Shown here: piece after piece, positions 22,140-25,423 of the stretch | Position numbering within the stretch: the first letter of the stretch is position 1 | Layout of the letters: each line of letters starts with the position of its first letter | Assembly: GCA_964624825.1 (NCBI GenBank) | Contig: CAZUYD010000026.1 | Location: forward strand, 1 to 25,423 | DNA: 25,423 bases | Reading direction: 5' to 3' | DNA from: Enorma sp964624825 | Lineage (GTDB): Bacteria; Actinomycetota; Coriobacteriia; Coriobacteriales; Coriobacteriaceae | Translations under genes and position numbers: made by a program | The notes under the pieces: model-generated | Seen by the model: only the letters and a program-made list of their open reading frames with translations | Databases searched by the model: none | Told to the model about the DNA's origin: nothing

Positions 22140-23822
22140 ATGGATACAGTGGAGTTTTCGACGCGGCTTTCTCAGGCAATGGCTGCGGCAGATATGAAGC
22201 AGATGGATCTTATTCGCGCGGCGCAGGCGCATGGCAAAAAACTTGGCAAAAGCCAGGTAAGCCAGTACGTCAGCGGAAAAACCATGCCGCGCCGCGCCGT
22301 GCTGGACCTGCTTGCCGAGCTGCTTTCGGTCGATGCTTCATGGCTTGCCGGCGATGCGCCGGCTGTGCCGCGCCCCGCGCTTCCAGATGAGCTGCAGTTG
22401 ACGTCGCGTCTTCAGTGCGGTGCGTCGGGTACCCCGCGCTCTGCGCCTTCAGGCTCGCAGAAGCGAGCTACCGCGCGGCATGAGGCCGCTGTTGGGGGCG
22501 CATCGCAGTCTCGCGCGCCCTCGTCGAGATCTGCACAAGAAATTTACTCGCCAAACCTTGGCTCGCCCAATCTTTTTACTCAACGACCAAAAGGGAGCGT
22601 CCCTATGCGTGAATTTAAGAAGTCCTCCAAGCTCGATAGCGTGCTCTACGATGTTCGCGGCCCGGTGGCAGACGAAGCGGCGCGCATGGAATCACAAGGG
22701 CTGCGCATCCTGAAGCTGAGCATCGGCAACCCGGCGCCTTTCGGTTTCCGCACTCCCGAGGAAGTCGTGACGGACATGCGCCAGCAGCTACCCGATTGCG
22801 AGGGCTACTCAGATTCGCGTGGCCTCTTCTCGGCACGCAAGGCCATCATGCAGTATGCGCAGATCAAGGGTCTGCCGAACGTCACGATGGATGATATCTA
22901 CACGGGCAACGGCGTCTCGGAGCTCATTCAGCTTTGCATGAACGCCTTGCTCGATAACGGCGACGAGATCCTCATTCCCAGCCCCGATTACCCGCTGTGG
23001 ACCGCGTGCTCCGCGCTCGCTGGTGGCGTGCCCGTGCACTATCTCTGCGATGAGCAGGCGGAATGGAATCCTGACCTCGCCGATATCGAGGCGAAGGTGA
23101 CGTCGAACACGAAGGCGATCGTTATCATCAATCCCAATAACCCTACCGGTGCCGTGTACCCCCGTGAGCTGCTCGAGCAGATCGTCGAGATCGCGCGCAA
23201 GCATCAGCTCATGATCTTCTCGGATGAGATCTACGACCGTCTGTGCATGGACGGCCATGAGCACATCTCCATCGCAGCCCTCGCGCCCGACCTGCCGTGC
23301 GTGACGTTCTCGGGTCTGTCGAAAAGCCATATGATCGCGGGGTACCGCATCGGGTGGATGATCCTTTCGGGCAATAAGCGCTGCATGCGCGATTTCATAT
23401 ACGGCGTCAACATGCTTTCGAACATGCGCCTGTGCTCCAATGTCCCCGCGCAGTCAATCGTTCAGACCGCTCTCGGTGGGCACCAAAGCGTGAAGGGATA
23501 CGTCGTGCCGGGCGGCCGCGTGTACGAGCAGCGCAACTTCGTGTACGAAGCGCTGAACACCATCGATGGCATTACGGTGGTGAAGCCCAAGGCAGGATTC
23601 TACGTTTTTCCCAAGATGGACGTGAAGAAGTTCAATATCACCGACGATGAGCAGTTTGCGCTCGACCTGCTTCACGAAAAGCGGATTCTCATCACGCGCG
23701 GCGGCGGTTTCAACTGGGATAAGCCGGATCACTTCCGTATCGTGTACCTGCCGCGTATGGAGGTGCTGCGCGAGGCGATGGCCGACCTAGCCGACTTCTT
23801 CGAGCATTATCGCCAGAATTAA
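22140..23822 (+). CDS. XRE-type HTH regulator fused to AlaA-like alanine aminotransferase
   Basis: One uninterrupted 560-residue frame. Residues 5-71 are a Cro/CI-type HTH: K-Q-M-D-L-I-R-A-A, then recognition helix K-S-Q-V-S-Q-Y-V-S-G-K and D-A-S-W-L-A-G. Residues about 72-155 are a Pro/Ser/Ala/Arg-rich linker. From Met156 a full class I PLP aminotransferase follows, closely matching E. coli AlaA throughout: K-S-S-K-L-D-S-V-L-Y-D-V-R-G-P-V, I-G-N-P-A-P-F-G-F, N-P-N-N-P-T-G-A-V-Y, S-D-E-I-Y-D (Asp362), S-G-L-S-K-S with PLP lysine Lys395, and R-I-G-W-M. It should interconvert pyruvate and glutamate with alanine and 2-oxoglutarate. The ATG at 22140 has GAGGAG; an internal ATG at 22605 has AAGGGAG and the native AlaA start, so a separate enzyme may also be made. 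The operator array upstream suggests autoregulation. MocR/PdxR proteins have a similar plan with a GntR domain. Confidence 0.88.
   Translation: MDTVEFSTRLSQAMAAADMKQMDLIRAAQAHGKKLGKSQVSQYVSGKTMPRRAVLDLLAELLSVDASWLAGDAPAVPRPALPDELQLTSRLQCGASGTPRSAPSGSQKRATARHEAAVGGASQSRAPSSRSAQEIYSPNLGSPNLFTQRPKGSVPMREFKKSSKLDSVLYDVRGPVADEAARMESQGLRILKLSIGNPAPFGFRTPEEVVTDMRQQLPDCEGYSDSRGLFSARKAIMQYAQIKGLPNVTMDDIYTGNGVSELIQLCMNALLDNGDEILIPSPDYPLWTACSALAGGVPVHYLCDEQAEWNPDLADIEAKVTSNTKAIVIINPNNPTGAVYPRELLEQIVEIARKHQLMIFSDEIYDRLCMDGHEHISIAALAPDLPCVTFSGLSKSHMIAGYRIGWMILSGNKRCMRDFIYGVNMLSNMRLCSNVPAQSIVQTALGGHQSVKGYVVPGGRVYEQRNFVYEALNTIDGITVVKPKAGFYVFPKMDVKKFNITDDEQFALDLLHEKRILITRGGGFNWDKPDHFRIVYLPRMEVLREAMADLADFFEHYRQN
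22591..22607 (+). promoter_or_regulatory. Internal ribosome binding site and start inside the fusion gene
   Basis: AAGGGAG (22591-22597) stands seven bases before ATG 22605, which begins the sequence M-R-E-F-K-K-S-S-K-L-D, the normal AlaA N-terminus. GGGA-gcg-TCCC (22593-22603) can form a small hairpin covering this site, which might tune internal initiation. Confidence 0.5.
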
Positions 23823-23875
23823 GTCAGAATGGAACCGTACTGGACAAGGTTGTAGGGAACGAGGCCATATGAACG

Positions 23876-23941
23876 GGGCGCCGCGCGATCGCTTTGCCGC
23901 GCGCTGGGTGCGACATCGCAGCGATGATGCGCACGGCGCCC
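23876..23941. repeat. Inverted repeat GGGCGCCG / CGGCGCCC between alaA fusion and dCMP deaminase
   Basis: Perfect 8-bp arms 50 bases apart enclose further self-complementary pieces, and a CTGTCGACAG palindrome follows at 23941-23950. The roughly 140-base gap could form a branched leader structure upstream of the deaminase gene. No T-run makes a terminator certain. Confidence 0.35.
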
Positions 23942-23966
23942 TGTCGACAGGATCGAGGGAGTCAAG

Positions 23967-24431
23967 ATGCCGGATAAGCGCAGCGATGTGATTACCTGGG
24001 ATGAGTTCTTCATGCGCGTTGCGGTCGCGGCGCAGCTGCGTAGCAAAGATCCCAACACGCAGGTTGGCGCATGCATAGCCGACACCAACCACCGCATCCT
24101 TTCTGTGGGATACAATGGCACGCCATCGGCGTTGAACGACGACGACTTCCCCTGGGGCTCAAGCGACGACCCGCTGCTCGACAAGCATAGCTACGTCGTG
24201 CATGCCGAGGCGAACGCGGTGCTCAACTACCGCGGCTCGCTCAAGGACCTTTCGGGTGGCACGGTCTACGTGACGCTCTTCCCATGCCATGAATGCGCGA
24301 AGATTCTGGCGCAGGTGGGTATCGGCGAGATCGTGTATCTCAGCGATAAGTACGACGGCACGGAAAGCAACCAAATCTCGAAGCGCATCCTCGATTCCTG
24401 TGGCATCTCCTACCGCGGTATGACCCTATAA
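23967..24431 (+). CDS. Deoxycytidylate (dCMP) deaminase, ComEB-like
   Basis: A 154-residue zinc-dependent deaminase that converts dCMP to dUMP, feeding thymidylate synthesis. The signature motifs are V-V-H-A-E-A-N-A (His79, proton-shuttling Glu81) and L-F-P-C-H-E-C-A-K (Cys107, Cys110). The N-terminal W-D-E-F-F-M-R-V-A and R-S-K-D-P-N-T-Q-V-G-A-C and the G-Y-N-G-T-P segment distinguish dCMP deaminases from cytidine and tRNA deaminases. The ATG at 23967 follows GAGGGAG. It lies 144 bases after the aminotransferase fusion and has no obvious metabolic link to it. Confidence 0.94.
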   Translation: MPDKRSDVITWDEFFMRVAVAAQLRSKDPNTQVGACIADTNHRILSVGYNGTPSALNDDDFPWGSSDDPLLDKHSYVVHAEANAVLNYRGSLKDLSGGTVYVTLFPCHECAKILAQVGIGEIVYLSDKYDGTESNQISKRILDSCGISYRGMTL

Positions 24432-24463
24432 GCCTTCGGGTTTCGCTGTTGCGAGCGGCGATT

Positions 24464-24486
24464 TGACATCTGGCGTCAGATTGTCA
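24464..24486. promoter_or_regulatory. Bulged inverted repeat TGACATCTG / CAGATTGTCA
   Basis: A 9-bp stem with one bulged T and a GCGT loop, 33 bases after the deaminase stop. It contains a consensus TTGACA at 24463-24468, but I find no matching -10 at the right distance. It could be a weak terminator hairpin or an operator. Confidence 0.3.
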
Positions 24487-24521
24487 TCTCCCCATCTACC
24501 TGAGTTGTCCGGCTTTCGTGT

Positions 24522-24537
24522 GCGCAAACTTTTGCGC
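24522..24537. promoter_or_regulatory. 16-bp palindrome GCGCAAA-CT-TTTGCGC
   Basis: Perfect 7-bp arms with a two-base centre, about 125 bases upstream of the last gene in the window. The size and compactness suit a dimeric DNA-binding protein. The regulated gene would be the acidic winged-helix-like protein downstream. Confidence 0.4.
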
Positions 24538-24662
24538 CTCATTTTCGCATGTCAACTCCTACACTGGTTGGGCGCGGTCAATGAGGTCGCGCGCGGTCGA
24601 AAGGCCCCTAATAGTACGGGCGTAGCCGCCCATGTAGAGCCCGGAAGGGCGAGGAGGAACGC

Positions 24663-25423
24663 ATGTCTGAGTACAGCGAACAAGAGAACACGGTAGAGCA
24701 GGTAGAGGAACACGTCGCTGAGGCGGTTGAGAAGACGCCTGACGCGGTTGATGCGAGCGCGGGCATTGAGGTGGCCGCCGAAGAGATCGCCCAGGAGGGC
24801 GATGAGGCCGTGGCCGATGAGGTCGATGGACCCACAAGCGACGAGGCCGCTGACGACGAGGCCGAAGACGCCGTTGAGGCGGAGGTTGCAGGCGATGCCA
24901 CCGAAGAGAAGTCGGCTGCGGATGCGCCTGCCGGCCCTGCTCCCGAGGAGCTTGACGACCTTCTGTTTGATAAGGTGAATCGCGCGGCGCGTTTGCTGCG
25001 CAACCGTAAGGCCGCGCTTGCCGAAGAGGCCGAGGAGGAGGCGGCGCGCACCAAAGATCTTGTGCGTGCGCTGCGGCTGCTCGAGCTCAAGCCTCGGATG
25101 GAAGAAAAAGAGATGGCGGATCTTTTGGGCATGCGCCTGCGCGTCCTGAACGAGCTGCTTATCGAAGCCGAGAAGCACGACATCGTTGGTCGCATTGAGC
25201 CCGAGGACGGCGATATGCGCTACATCGTGGTGTTTGCAAGCGAAGATGCGGTTGAGCTGGCCGAGGCGCGCGGCAACAGGCGCAAGAAGCTCGTTCCGCC
25301 GCTTTCTTCCGACAACGCGCGTGCGCTGCTTGAGCTGCTCGATACGGTTATCAACCCGCTTGTAGAGATGGGCTGCGACGTCGATCGCTCGCATGACGAC
25401 CGCGGCGGGCGCGGTGGCCGTGA
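24663..25423 (+). CDS. Acidic protein with winged-helix-like domain, 3' end cut by the window
   Basis: The first 253 codons of a gene that runs off the window with no stop. Residues 1-95 are strikingly acidic and Ala/Glu/Asp/Val-rich, with almost no order expected. Residues about 98-130 form a charged helix (L-F-D-K-V-N-R-A-A-R-L-L-R-N-R-K-A-A-L). Residues about 131-192 look like a winged helix: two helices (L-V-R-A-L-R-L-L-E, K-E-M-A-D-L-L-G-M), a recognition-like helix (R-L-R-V-L-N-E-L-L-I-E-A-E-K) and a wing (R-I-E-P-E-D-G-D-M-R-Y-I-V-V). A basic patch, a helix to about 237, and the beginning of a Gly/Arg stretch (D-D-R-G-G-R-G-G-R) follow. The ATG at 24663 has AGGAGGA upstream, and GCCC-ggaa-GGGC forms a small hairpin before it. 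I do not recognise the family; nucleic-acid binding is inferred. Confidence 0.75.
   Translation, partial: MSEYSEQENTVEQVEEHVAEAVEKTPDAVDASAGIEVAAEEIAQEGDEAVADEVDGPTSDEAADDEAEDAVEAEVAGDATEEKSAADAPAGPAPEELDDLLFDKVNRAARLLRNRKAALAEEAEEEAARTKDLVRALRLLELKPRMEEKEMADLLGMRLRVLNELLIEAEKHDIVGRIEPEDGDMRYIVVFASEDAVELAEARGNRRKKLVPPLSSDNARALLELLDTVINPLVEMGCDVDRSHDDRGGRGGR

Overview
This is a GC-rich, gene-dense bacterial window. The gene set looks like a gut-type anaerobic actinobacterium of the class Coriobacteriia, plausibly near Collinsella: fermentative iron- and zinc-dependent alcohol dehydrogenases, flavodoxin, carboxymuconolactone-decarboxylase and cupin proteins, AzlCD, an M18 peptidase, a uracil permease, and strong GGAGG-type ribosome binding sites. 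The genus is an inference from style and content; no rRNA or other taxonomic marker is present. I see no tRNA, rRNA, CRISPR array, phage or insertion sequence.

Layout. 1-2300: a BAAT-type alpha/beta hydrolase (-) diverges from a CX5R tyrosine phosphatase (+). 2319-7104: a TetR regulator (-) diverges from a YqhD/BdhA-type iron alcohol dehydrogenase over a 19-bp inverted repeat. A same-strand run of small redox genes follows: a dead flavin reductase-like gene, flavodoxin, ABM monooxygenase, double CMD protein and cupin, closed by a terminator near 7232-7262. 7422-10028 (-): azlC-azlD exporter and an M18 aminopeptidase. 10029-10612: non-coding repeats, then a small zinc-ribbon-like protein (-). 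11124-13604: uracil permease (+) converging on class I DAHP synthase (-), whose upstream region holds a roughly 200-bp structured element. 14301-17829 (+): deoC, the wreck of a fructose-type PTS gene, a Gfo/Idh/MocA oxidoreductase and a zinc MDR dehydrogenase, ending at a good terminator. 17963-19601: nitroreductase (-) and patatin-like phospholipase (+). 19792-25423 (+): DUF2130 protein, RNA 2',3'-cyclic phosphodiesterase, an XRE-HTH/AlaA aminotransferase fusion, dCMP deaminase, and the start of an acidic winged-helix-like protein cut by the window edge.

The best candidate for something undescribed is at 22034-23822. One uninterrupted frame joins a Cro/CI-type helix-turn-helix to a complete AlaA-like alanine aminotransferase through a low-complexity linker. 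Its upstream region carries three direct AATTGAAC boxes plus a perfect GGTTCAAT-N4-ATTGAACC palindrome around a TATACT -10. This looks like a self-regulating, metabolite-sensing enzyme-repressor, analogous in layout to MocR/PdxR but with an unrelated DNA-binding domain. An internal start with its own ribosome binding site (22605) could also make the free enzyme.

Two pseudogenes record loss of function: a flavin reductase-like gene with two in-frame TAG codons (4400-4642) and a fructose-family PTS permease reduced to EIIA and EIIC fragments (14993-15589). The second leaves deoC and two sugar/polyol dehydrogenases without their transporter.
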